From NCBI RefSeq assembly GCF_004349245.1, contig NZ_SMLC01000075.1, positions 1 to 34,582 on the forward strand: a DNA stretch of 34,582 nucleotides, read 5' to 3'. This stretch comes from Actinomadura sp. 6K520 (GTDB taxonomy: Bacteria > Actinomycetota > Actinomycetes > Streptosporangiales > Streptosporangiaceae). Position 1 is the stretch's first letter. Every line of letters starts with the position of its first letter. The notes under the pieces were generated by a model. That model saw nothing but the letters and a program-made list of their open reading frames with translations. It searched no databases and was not told the origin of the DNA. This document shows positions 1 through 7,317 of this stretch, piece after piece. A program made the position numbers and the translations under genes.

Positions 1-109
1 CTTCGGATCCTTCGCCTTGGCCGCCGAGTGGCTGGAGGGGCGGCGGGGGCGCGCCGAGCGAGCGGCCGAGCGGCGGGCCGCGTCGGCGGCCAAGGCGAAG
101 GATCCGAAG
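1..109. repeat. 27-bp perfect inverted repeat at window edge (arms 1-27 and 83-109)
   Basis: Bases 1-27 are the exact reverse complement of 83-109, with a 55-base loop. Identity stops after base 27. Residues from EWLEG onward look like normal SWIM-family sequence, whereas the preceding residues coincide with the inverted arm. A fold-back (snap-back) chimera at a contig end is the simplest explanation; a natural hairpin inside the coding region is less likely. Confidence 0.8.
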
Positions 110-1021
110 ACGGCCGAGCGGCGGGAGCGGCGCGTCGCGGACGGGCTCGCCGAACTCGACCGGTGGCTCCGCGACCAGGTCGCGCACGGGCTCGCGCAGG
201 CGGAGAAGGCGCCCTACCGGCTGTGGGACGACGCGGCGCGGCGGCTCGTCGACGCGCAGGCGGGCGCCCTCGCCGGGCCGGTCAGGGGACTCGCCGCGAT
301 CCCGCGGACGCCCGGCTGGCCCGACCGCCTGCTGGAGGAGTACGCGCTGCTGCGGCTCCTCGTCCGGGCCCACGAGCGGCGGGACGAGCTGCCCGAGGGG
401 CTGCAGGAGACCGTCCGCTCACGTGTCGGGTTCACCGTCCCGCAGGACGAGGTCGTCACCGGCGGGGAGCGCGTCCGGGACCACTGGTGCGTGACCGGGT
501 CCCGGGACACCGCGCAGGACCTGCTGACCACGCGGCGGGTGTGGCTGCGCGGACGGCGGACCGGCCGCCCGGCGCTCGTGCTGTCGTTCTCCGCACCGGG
601 AACGTCGCTTGACGCGTCGCTCATCGTGGGTACGGAGGTCGACGCCGAGCTGGCGTTCTACCCGGGTTCGCAGCCGCTGCGGGCACTGGTCGCCGAGCGG
701 TTCGGGGCCGCGGTCCCGGGCACGCCGGGCGGGACGTCCGTCAAGGGGTTCCTGGACGAGCACGCCGCGGCGCTCGCGCGGGATCCGTGGCTGGACCGCT
801 GGCCGGCGACGCTGGAGAACGTGCGGCTGGCCCGCGCCGAGGGAGGCGATCTGTACGCGGCCGACGACGCCGGGGACGCGCTGCCGCTCCGGATGGCGGA
901 CCCGTGGCGGCTGCTCGCGCTGTCGGGCGGCGGGCCGGTCACGCTCACCGGCGAGTGGAACACGCGCGGCCTGCGTCCGCTGGCCGCCTGGCACGAGACC
1001 GAGGGAACGGTGATCCTGTGA
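1..1021 (+). CDS. SWIM zinc-finger family protein, C-terminal part (5' truncated)
   Basis: This is the C-terminal ~330 residues of a SWIM zinc-finger family protein; the frame is open to the window edge, so the true start lies outside. The SWIM motif itself (CxCx(n)CxH) would be upstream and is not visible. What is visible is the family's typical tail: an Arg/Ala-rich helix after EWLEGRR, a Glu/Arg-rich coil with ERRERRVADGLAELDRWL, a central helical region and a C-terminal beta-rich part ending ...AAWHETEGTVIL. Its TGA (1019-1021) overlaps the GTG of the next gene, so it is the first visible member of a five-gene operon. E. coli YehQ is the SWIM member of the related yehL-M-P-Q set. SWIM domains are proposed to bind DNA or protein; the role here is unknown. 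Bases 1-27 are an exact inverted copy of 83-109, so the first few residues (before EWLEG) may be an assembly artefact. Confidence 0.75.
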   Translation, partial: FGSFALAAEWLEGRRGRAERAAERRAASAAKAKDPKTAERRERRVADGLAELDRWLRDQVAHGLAQAEKAPYRLWDDAARRLVDAQAGALAGPVRGLAAIPRTPGWPDRLLEEYALLRLLVRAHERRDELPEGLQETVRSRVGFTVPQDEVVTGGERVRDHWCVTGSRDTAQDLLTTRRVWLRGRRTGRPALVLSFSAPGTSLDASLIVGTEVDAELAFYPGSQPLRALVAERFGAAVPGTPGGTSVKGFLDEHAAALARDPWLDRWPATLENVRLARAEGGDLYAADDAGDALPLRMADPWRLLALSGGGPVTLTGEWNTRGLRPLAAWHETEGTVIL

Positions 1022-2664
1022 CCGGCCCGCACGGGAACGGCCCGCACGGCAACGGGTGGAGCGCGCACGTCACCGCGGCGCTGCTGGGCACCGAGCGGCG
1101 CGACCCGCCCGTGCTGCCCGAGGCCCCCGCCGGAGGGGAGGGCACCGGCGACAAGGCCGGGCGGCTGCTCGACCAGGCGGCGCTGCTGACCGTCCGCCGC
1201 CGCGCCGGGCGTGTCCCTTCCGGCGGGGCACCGGTTCCGGTGGCGCTGGCCCCGGTGGAGGACGCCCCGGTCGTCCCCGCGCCCGCGGCGGCCCGGCTGC
1301 GGCGGATCCTGCGCGGGGAGCACGCCCGGGTGCTGCCCGAGTGGCTGGACGCCGCGTCGGCACGCGGTCTGCGGGTGCCCGCCCAGCTGCTGCCCGACCT
1401 GCTCGAACGCGGGCGCGGCGACCGGGCACTGCGGCCGTCGATCGCGCGGGCGGCCGGGCGGCGGGGCGTCTGGCTGGCGCTGCAGAACACCGACTGGGCG
1501 TACCTGGTCGGCTCCGGCGACGATCCCGGCGGCGGCCCCGAGGTGTGGGAGACCGGGACCCGCAACCGGCGGGTCGCCTACCTGACCGGGCTGCGCGGAA
1601 CCGATCCGGAGCGGGCCAGGGACCTGCTCCGCGAGACATGGGCCAAGGAGCCCGCGCCCGACCGCGCCGCCTTCCTCGCGACCTTCGCGCACGGCCTGTC
1701 CCTGGACGACGAGGAGTTCCTTGAGGCGGCCCTGGAGGACCGCGGGAAGGACGTGCGGCAGATCGCGTCCGACCTGCTGGCCCGGCTGCCCGGTTCCGCC
1801 TACGGCGAGCGGATGGCGGCCCGTGCCCGCGCCTGCCTGGCACCGGAGATCCGCACGGTGCGGGGGCGGGAGCAGACGTGGATCAAGGTCGATCCGCCGC
1901 CCGCCCACGACGAGGAGATGGCGCGCGACGGCATCCCGTTCCATCCGGCCGGGTCGTTCGTGCCCAGGGGCGGCAGGCCGGTGGGGGCGCGGTCGGCGTG
2001 GCTTCGCGAGGTCCTCTCCCGCACTCCCCTGGCCACCTGGACGGAGCTGTTCGGGCTGCCGCCGATCGAGATCGTGTGCCTGCCCATAAGCGCGGCTGCC
2101 GGGGGGTCTGGGGGGTCGTCCCCCCAGAATGAAAACGCGGTTGCCGGGGGGTCTGGGGGGTCGTCCCCTCAGAGTGAATCGGAGGCGGACGGGCACGACG
2201 TGCACGTCGGGTGGGCCCGCGCCGCCCTGACGCAGCAGGACGCCGGGTGGGCGCGAGCGCTGTTCAAGGGCGGTGTCATGGTGGACGAGCCCGAGGCGCT
2301 CGCAAACCTGCTGCCCGTCCTCCCCGAGGCGGAGCGCGACGCCGCGGCGGCCGACCTGATCCGCTGGGTGCGGGGCGAGATCGACCTGCTGCGCGTCCTC
2401 GAACGGGTGCCGGGGCCGTGGACGGGCGCGCTCGCCGCGGCGGTGGTCGCGATCCTCACCGCGGCCGCCGAACGCGGGACGCGCCGCGAGGAGCACCTGA
2501 TCAACCAGCTCTGCCGCCTCGCCCAGGAGCGGCTCGACCCCGCGGCGGCGCCCCGCCTCGACGCGCTCGCGGCCGAAGCGGGCGCCGCGGTCCCGCGCAC
2601 CGTCACCGACCTGATCGACACCCTGCGCTTTCGCGATGAGATGCTGAAGGAGTTGAGTTCGTGA
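1018..2664 (+). CDS. DUF5691 family protein
   Basis: Predicted protein of 548 residues, mostly alpha-helical, with opening WSAHVTAALLGTERRDPP that matches my recollection of actinobacterial DUF5691 proteins. No catalytic motif is evident. The GTG start at 1018 overlaps the upstream TGA as GTGA, and its own TGA (2662-2664) overlaps the GTG of the AAA+ gene, so translation is coupled on both sides. Residues 359-388 are two 15-residue repeats rich in Gly, Ser and Pro (GGSGGSSPQ twice). They are encoded by a 45-bp G/C hairpin element that looks inserted in frame and probably forms a surface loop. The Yeh set of E. coli has no equivalent gene to my knowledge, so this may be an actinobacterial adaptor between the SWIM protein and the MoxR/VWA pair. 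The function is unknown and the family call is from memory. Confidence 0.7.
   Translation: MTGPHGNGPHGNGWSAHVTAALLGTERRDPPVLPEAPAGGEGTGDKAGRLLDQAALLTVRRRAGRVPSGGAPVPVALAPVEDAPVVPAPAAARLRRILRGEHARVLPEWLDAASARGLRVPAQLLPDLLERGRGDRALRPSIARAAGRRGVWLALQNTDWAYLVGSGDDPGGGPEVWETGTRNRRVAYLTGLRGTDPERARDLLRETWAKEPAPDRAAFLATFAHGLSLDDEEFLEAALEDRGKDVRQIASDLLARLPGSAYGERMAARARACLAPEIRTVRGREQTWIKVDPPPAHDEEMARDGIPFHPAGSFVPRGGRPVGARSAWLREVLSRTPLATWTELFGLPPIEIVCLPISAAAGGSGGSSPQNENAVAGGSGGSSPQSESEADGHDVHVGWARAALTQQDAGWARALFKGGVMVDEPEALANLLPVLPEAERDAAAADLIRWVRGEIDLLRVLERVPGPWTGALAAAVVAILTAAAERGTRREEHLINQLCRLAQERLDPAAAPRLDALAAEAGAAVPRTVTDLIDTLRFRDEMLKELSS
2092..2181 (+). repeat. Two tandem 45-bp G/C palindromic repeat units inside a coding gene
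   Basis: Unit 1 is 2092-2136 and unit 2 is 2137-2181, about 85 percent identical. Each contains a hairpin of the form TCTGGGGGG-TCGT-CCCCCCAGA. In unit 1 (2107-2128) the 9-bp stem is perfect; in unit 2 (2152-2173) one C has become T. The 45-bp period is a multiple of three, so the reading frame is kept and 30 residues are added. It resembles an intergenic REP-like or small palindromic element that has landed in a gene. Confidence 0.8.
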
Positions 2665-3746
2665 CCGATATCCCGGTTCTGCGGCCGCATGCGGAGCAGG
2701 AGTACGCCGGTGAGCTGGCGCGGCTGGCCGAGCACGACGACCGGCCCCGCCCGCCCGGCTGGCGGCTGTCGCCGTGGGCCGTCACCACGTACCTGCTCGG
2801 CGGCGAGCTGCCCGACGGCACGACGATCACCCCGAAGTACGTGGGGCCGCGCCGGCTGATGGAGGTCGCGGTCGCGACGCTGGCCACCGACCGCGCGCTG
2901 CTGCTACTCGGCGTGCCGGGGACGGCGAAGACGTGGGTGTCGGAGCATCTCGCCGCCGCCGTCAGCGGCGACTCCACCCTCCTCGTGCAGGGGACGGCGG
3001 GCACGGCGGAGGAGGCGATCCGCTACGGCTGGAACTACGCGCGGCTGCTCGCCGAGGGCCCGTCGGAGAAGGCGCTCGTGGAGAGCCCGCTGATGCGCGC
3101 GATGCGGCTCGGCGCGGTCGCCCGCATCGAGGAGCTGACCCGGATGCCGTCCGACGTGCAGGACACGCTGATCACCGTCCTGTCGGAGAAGACGCTGCCC
3201 GTCCCGGAGCTGAACACCGAGGTGCAGGCGCGCAAGGGCTTCACGGTCATCGCCACCGCGAACGACCGCGACCGGGGGGTGAACGAGCTGTCCAGCGCGC
3301 TGCGCCGCCGGTTCAACACCGTCGTGCTCCCGCTTCCCGAGTCCGCCGACGAGGAGGTCGGCATCGTGGCCCGCCGCGTCGACCAGATCGGCGCGGGGCT
3401 GGAGCTGCCCGAGTCCCCGGCGGGCCTGGAGGAGATCCGCCGCGTCGTCACCGTGTTCCGCGAGCTGCGCTCGGGCGTGACGGGCGACGGGCGGACCAAG
3501 CTCAAGTCGCCCAGCGGGACGCTCAGCACCGCCGAGGCCATCTCGGTGATCACCAGCGGGCTGGCACTGGCCGCGCACTTCGGCGACGGGGTGCTGCGCG
3601 CCGCGGACGTGGCGGGCGGGATCGTCGGCGCCGTCGTCCAGGACCCGGTTTCCGACGGGGTGGTGTGGCAGGAGTACCTGGAGGCGGTCGTCCGCGACCG
3701 GCCGGAGTGGCGCGACTTCTACCGGGCGTGCCGGGAGGTCTCTTGA
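2661..3746 (+). CDS. MoxR-type AAA+ ATPase (YehL-like)
   Basis: Predicted cytoplasmic AAA+ ATPase of 361 residues. Walker A is GVPGTAKT at 84-91. The Walker B/MoxR region is VARIEELTRMP near 153-163, with Glu-Glu in place of the usual Asp-Glu. Sensor 1 is IATAND at 197-202 and the arginine-finger segment is ALRRRFN at 213-219. MoxR ATPases form hexamers and are thought to act as chaperones with VWA-domain partners encoded nearby, as here three genes downstream. The order SWIM, AAA, DUF5682, VWA matches the YehL subfamily context. The GTG at 2661 overlaps the upstream TGA, and the terminal TGA overlaps the TTG start of the DUF5682 gene. Family assignment is firm; the client protein is unknown. 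Confidence 0.92.
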   Translation: MTDIPVLRPHAEQEYAGELARLAEHDDRPRPPGWRLSPWAVTTYLLGGELPDGTTITPKYVGPRRLMEVAVATLATDRALLLLGVPGTAKTWVSEHLAAAVSGDSTLLVQGTAGTAEEAIRYGWNYARLLAEGPSEKALVESPLMRAMRLGAVARIEELTRMPSDVQDTLITVLSEKTLPVPELNTEVQARKGFTVIATANDRDRGVNELSSALRRRFNTVVLPLPESADEEVGIVARRVDQIGAGLELPESPAGLEEIRRVVTVFRELRSGVTGDGRTKLKSPSGTLSTAEAISVITSGLALAAHFGDGVLRAADVAGGIVGAVVQDPVSDGVVWQEYLEAVVRDRPEWRDFYRACREVS

Positions 3747-6112
3747 GCCACGTCGAGGTCTACGGGATCCGCCACCACGGGCCCGGCTCGGCGCGGGCGC
3801 TGCGCGGCGCCCTGGAGGAGTTCAAGCCGGACGCGGTGCTGATCGAGGGCCCGCCGGAGGCCGACCCGATCGTGGAGCTGGCCGGCGAGCCGGGGATGGT
3901 GCCGCCGGTCGCGCTGCTGGCCTACTCCCCCGCCCCCGGCGGCGACCCCGCCGGCGATCGCGGCGGCGATCGCGGCGGCGGGCGCAAGGCCGCGTTCTGG
4001 CCGTTCGCCGAGTTCAGCCCCGAATGGCAGGCGATCCGGTACGCCCTCGGGGCGGGGGTTCCCGTCCGCTTCTGCGACCTTCCGGCCGCGCACCAGCTCG
4101 TCCCGTCCGGTGACGCGGCGGAAGCGGACCCCGAGACGGAGGGCCCGGAGACGGAGGGCCCGGAGACGGAGGGCCCGGAGACGGAGGGCGCCGGCGAGGG
4201 CGAGGCTCCGCCGGAACCGGCGGAGGGCATCCGGCTGGATCCGCTGGGCTGGCTGGCGAAGGCCGCCGGGTACGACGACGCCGAGCGGTGGTGGGACGAC
4301 GTCGTCGAGCATCGCGGCGGCGGGCCGTCGCCGTTCCCGGCGATCGCCGAGGCCATGGCCGAGCTGCGCGAGCAGCTCGCCGAGCTCCCGGAGGGGGCCG
4401 CGTCCGCCGGTCTTCCGCCCGGCCACCTGCTGCGGGAGGAGCAGCGCGAGGCGCACATGCGGCGGACGCTGCGCCGCACCCTGAAGGAGGGCCACGAGCG
4501 GGTCGCCGTGGTGTGCGGCGCGTGGCACGTCCCGGCCCTCCGGGCGAAGGTCCCGGCGGCCCACGACGACCGGGCGCTGCGCGGGCTGCCGAAGGCCAAG
4601 GTCGCGATGACGTGGGTGCCGTGGACGCACGGGCGGCTCGCCGGGCGTTCCGGGTACGGCGCGGGAGTCCGGTCCCCCGGCTGGTACCACCACCTGTTCA
4701 CCGCCCCCGACCGCCCCGTCGAGCGGTGGCTCACCGCCGCCGCCCGCGTCCTGCGCGCCGAGGACCTGCACGTCTCCTCGGCGCACGTGATCGAGGCCGT
4801 CCGGCTCGCCGAGGCCCTCGCCGCGCTGCGGGGGCGCCCGCTCGCCGGGCTGGACGAGGTGACCGAGGCGACCAGGGCGGTGCTGTGCGAGGGCGCCGAT
4901 CTGCCGGTCGAGCTGATCCAGCGGCGCATGGTGGTCGGTGAGCGGCTCGGCGCCGTCCCGGAGCGGACGCCGATGGTCCCGCTCCAGCGCGACCTGCAGG
5001 CGCAGCAGCGGCGGCTGCGGCTCAAGCCGTCCGCGCTCGACAAGGAGCAGGACCTCGACCTGCGCAAGCCCACCGACCTGGAGCGCAGCCGCCTGCTGCA
5101 CCGGCTCCGCCTCCTGCACGTCGACTGGGGCGTCCCGGCCGAGGCGGGCCGGTCCAAGGGCACGTTCCGCGAGACGTGGACGCTGGCGTGGCGGCCGGAG
5201 TTCGACGTCGAGCTGATCGAGGCGAGCGCGTGGGGCACCACCGTCCGCGGCGCGGCCACGGCCCGCGCGGAGGCGCTGGCCGCCGGCGCCACGCTCGCCG
5301 ACCTCACCTCGGTGGCGGAGCGCTGCCTGCTCGCCGACCTCGGCGACGCGCTGCCCACCGTCATGCGCGCCCTCGCCGACCGGGCCGCGGTCGACACCGA
5401 CGTGGCGCACCTGATGTCCGCGATGCCCGCCCTCGTGCGGGCGCTGCGCTACGGCGACGTGCGCGGCACGTCCACCGGCCCGCTCCGCACGGTCGTCGAC
5501 GGCCTCGTCGTGCGGATCTGCGTCGGACTCCCGCCGGCCGTCACCGGCCTGGACGACGACGCCGCCCGCGAGTTCCTCGGCCATGTCGACGCCGTGCACG
5601 GCGCGCTGGCGCTCCTGGCCGAGGAAGAGCACATCGAGCGGTGGCGCCGCACGCTGGAGGGCCTCGCGACCCGCCCGGAGGCCCTGCACGGCCTGATCGA
5701 GGGGCGCGTCACCCGGCTCCTCCTGGACGCGGGCCGCCTGCCCGACGTGGCCGACCGGATGGCGCGGGCCGTGTCCACCGGCACCGCCCCCGCCCGCGCC
5801 GCCGCCTGGGTGGAGGGCTTCCTGTCCGGCGGCGGGCTGATCCTCGTGCACGACGTCGCGCTCCTGCGCCTCGTCGACGACTGGATAGCAGGGCTGCCGG
5901 GCGACTCGTTCACCGACGTGCTCCCCCTGCTGCGCCGCACCTTCGGCGGCTACGCCGATGCCGAGCGCCGCGCCATCGGCGAGCGGCTGCATCGCCTGGA
6001 CCAGGTCTCCGCCTCCTCGTCCGGCCCGGACGAGGAGGACGTGGACGCCGCCCGCGCGGCCGCCGCGACCGCGACGACCCTGCACATCCTCGGCTGGGAG
6101 GGATCTTCGTGA
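3743..6112 (+). CDS. DUF5682 family protein (YehM-like), possible TraB/EreA-ChaN-like N-terminal domain
   Basis: Predicted protein of 789 residues. The start is TTG at 3743 inside TTGA, with GGGAGG just upstream; it gives the conserved opening SHVEVYGIRHHGPGSA. I see two GxxH motifs, GIRH at 8-11 and GAWH at 259-262, and a glutamate in VLIEGP (Glu35). That set is reminiscent of the TraB/EreA/ChaN (TIKI) superfamily of putative metal-dependent enzymes; this is my inference. A low-complexity acidic insert (PETEG repeated) lies near residues 130-150. The C-terminal half is helical. It overlaps the VWA gene by 4 bp (GTGA). Within the operon it is the most plausible effector or client of the MoxR/VWA pair. 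No signal peptide is visible, so it is probably cytoplasmic. Confidence 0.85.
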   Translation: MSHVEVYGIRHHGPGSARALRGALEEFKPDAVLIEGPPEADPIVELAGEPGMVPPVALLAYSPAPGGDPAGDRGGDRGGGRKAAFWPFAEFSPEWQAIRYALGAGVPVRFCDLPAAHQLVPSGDAAEADPETEGPETEGPETEGPETEGAGEGEAPPEPAEGIRLDPLGWLAKAAGYDDAERWWDDVVEHRGGGPSPFPAIAEAMAELREQLAELPEGAASAGLPPGHLLREEQREAHMRRTLRRTLKEGHERVAVVCGAWHVPALRAKVPAAHDDRALRGLPKAKVAMTWVPWTHGRLAGRSGYGAGVRSPGWYHHLFTAPDRPVERWLTAAARVLRAEDLHVSSAHVIEAVRLAEALAALRGRPLAGLDEVTEATRAVLCEGADLPVELIQRRMVVGERLGAVPERTPMVPLQRDLQAQQRRLRLKPSALDKEQDLDLRKPTDLERSRLLHRLRLLHVDWGVPAEAGRSKGTFRETWTLAWRPEFDVELIEASAWGTTVRGAATARAEALAAGATLADLTSVAERCLLADLGDALPTVMRALADRAAVDTDVAHLMSAMPALVRALRYGDVRGTSTGPLRTVVDGLVVRICVGLPPAVTGLDDDAAREFLGHVDAVHGALALLAEEEHIERWRRTLEGLATRPEALHGLIEGRVTRLLLDAGRLPDVADRMARAVSTGTAPARAAAWVEGFLSGGGLILVHDVALLRLVDDWIAGLPGDSFTDVLPLLRRTFGGYADAERRAIGERLHRLDQVSASSSGPDEEDVDAARAAAATATTLHILGWEGSS
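4129..4190 (+). repeat. 15-bp tandem repeat encoding PETEG units
   Basis: About four copies of a 15-bp unit (CCGGAGACGGAGGGC) in frame within the DUF5682 gene. They encode an acidic, flexible PETEG stretch. The copies are nearly identical, which suggests recent slippage expansion and probable copy-number variation between strains. Confidence 0.8.
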
Positions 6113-7299
6113 ACGATGCGGCGACGCCGGCGGACGACCGGCTGCGGCGGTGGCGCCTCGTGCTCGGCGGCGGGCAGGCCGACGGGACCGGGGTGTCGCT
6201 CAGCGGCGACGACGCCCGGATGGACGGGGCGCTGGAGAAGCTCTACGGGGCCGGCGGCGAGGAGGGGCGGTCGCGGCGGCGCGGCGCCGGGCTCGGCGAC
6301 TCGGCGCCCTCGGTGGCGCGGTGGCTCGGCGACATCCGCGCGTACTTCCCGTCGAGCGTCGTCCAGGTCATGCAGAAGGACGCGATCGAGCGGCTCGACC
6401 TCACCCGGCTGCTGATGGAGCCGGAGATGCTCGACGCCGTCGAGCCCGACGTCCATCTCGTGGGGACGCTGCTGTCGCTGAACCGGGTGATGCCCGACCG
6501 GGCGAGGGAGTCCGCGCGGGCCGTGGTGCGGAAGGTCGTCGCCGAGCTGGAACGGCGGCTCGCCCAGAAGACGCGCTCGGCGCTCGGCGGGGCGCTGGAC
6601 AGGTCGGCGCGGGTGCTGCGGCCGCGGCGGCTCGCCGACGTCGACTGGGAGCGCACGATCCGCGCGAACCTGCGGCACTACCTGCCCGAGCACGGGACGC
6701 TCGTCCCGGAGCGGCTCATCGGGTACGGGCGGCGGCAGCAGGCCGTGCAGCGGGACGTGATCCTCGCGATCGACCAGAGCGGGTCGATGGCGGCTTCGGT
6801 GGTGTACGCGAGCGTGTTCGGCGCGGTGCTGGCGTCCATGCGGTCGCTGCGGACGTCGCTGGTGGTGTTCGACACGAACGTGGTCGACCTGACCGCCCAG
6901 CTGCACGACCCGGTGGAGGTGCTGTTCGGCACGCAGCTCGGCGGCGGAACCGACATCAACCGGGCGGTCGCCTACTGCCAGGGCCTGGTGGCGCGGCCGG
7001 ACGACACGATCCTCGTGCTCATCAGCGACCTGTACGAGGGCGGGATCCGGGACGAGCTGCTGCGGCGGGTGGCGGCGCTGACGTCGGCGGGCGTGCAGGT
7101 CGTGGTGCTGCTCGCCCTCTCGGACGAGGGCGCCCCGGCCTACGACCGCGAGAACGCGGCGGCGCTGGCGGCGCTGGGCGTCCCGGCGTTCGCGTGCACG
7201 CCGGACGCGTTCCCCGGCCTGATGGCCGCCGCGATCGAACGCCGCGACCTGAAGGAGTGGTCGGAGCGGAACGACCCGGGCGCCGCCTCGGCGGGGTGA
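6109..7299 (+). CDS. VWA (CoxE-like) domain protein, YehP-like
   Basis: Predicted protein of 396 residues with a C-terminal von Willebrand A domain. The MIDAS is intact: DQSGS at 222-226, the Thr of GGGTD at 281 and the Asp of LISDLYEGG at 307, so Mg2+-dependent protein binding is expected. The N-terminal ~210 residues are helical and basic, as in CoxE/YehP-like proteins. The GTG start at 6109 overlaps the DUF5682 stop. This is the last gene of the operon: it ends 18 bp before the convergent kinase gene. MoxR ATPases and MIDAS-containing VWA proteins typically act together, the VWA protein presenting substrates or adaptors to the ATPase. The family call is secure; the biological role is not known. 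Confidence 0.9.
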   Translation: MNDAATPADDRLRRWRLVLGGGQADGTGVSLSGDDARMDGALEKLYGAGGEEGRSRRRGAGLGDSAPSVARWLGDIRAYFPSSVVQVMQKDAIERLDLTRLLMEPEMLDAVEPDVHLVGTLLSLNRVMPDRARESARAVVRKVVAELERRLAQKTRSALGGALDRSARVLRPRRLADVDWERTIRANLRHYLPEHGTLVPERLIGYGRRQQAVQRDVILAIDQSGSMAASVVYASVFGAVLASMRSLRTSLVVFDTNVVDLTAQLHDPVEVLFGTQLGGGTDINRAVAYCQGLVARPDDTILVLISDLYEGGIRDELLRRVAALTSAGVQVVVLLALSDEGAPAYDRENAAALAALGVPAFACTPDAFPGLMAAAIERRDLKEWSERNDPGAASAG

Positions 7300-7317
7300 C
7301 CGGCGGCGGGGGGACCG

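Noticed and set aside
658..2496. Long minus-strand open frame opposite the SWIM and DUF5691 genes
   Set aside because: Composition is Arg/Pro/Gly-rich shadow sequence, a common effect of GC-biased codons; the plus-strand proteins match families and have coupled starts.
3719..6085. Long minus-strand open frame opposite DUF5682
   Set aside because: Antisense shadow of a well-supported gene; no domain or start signal.
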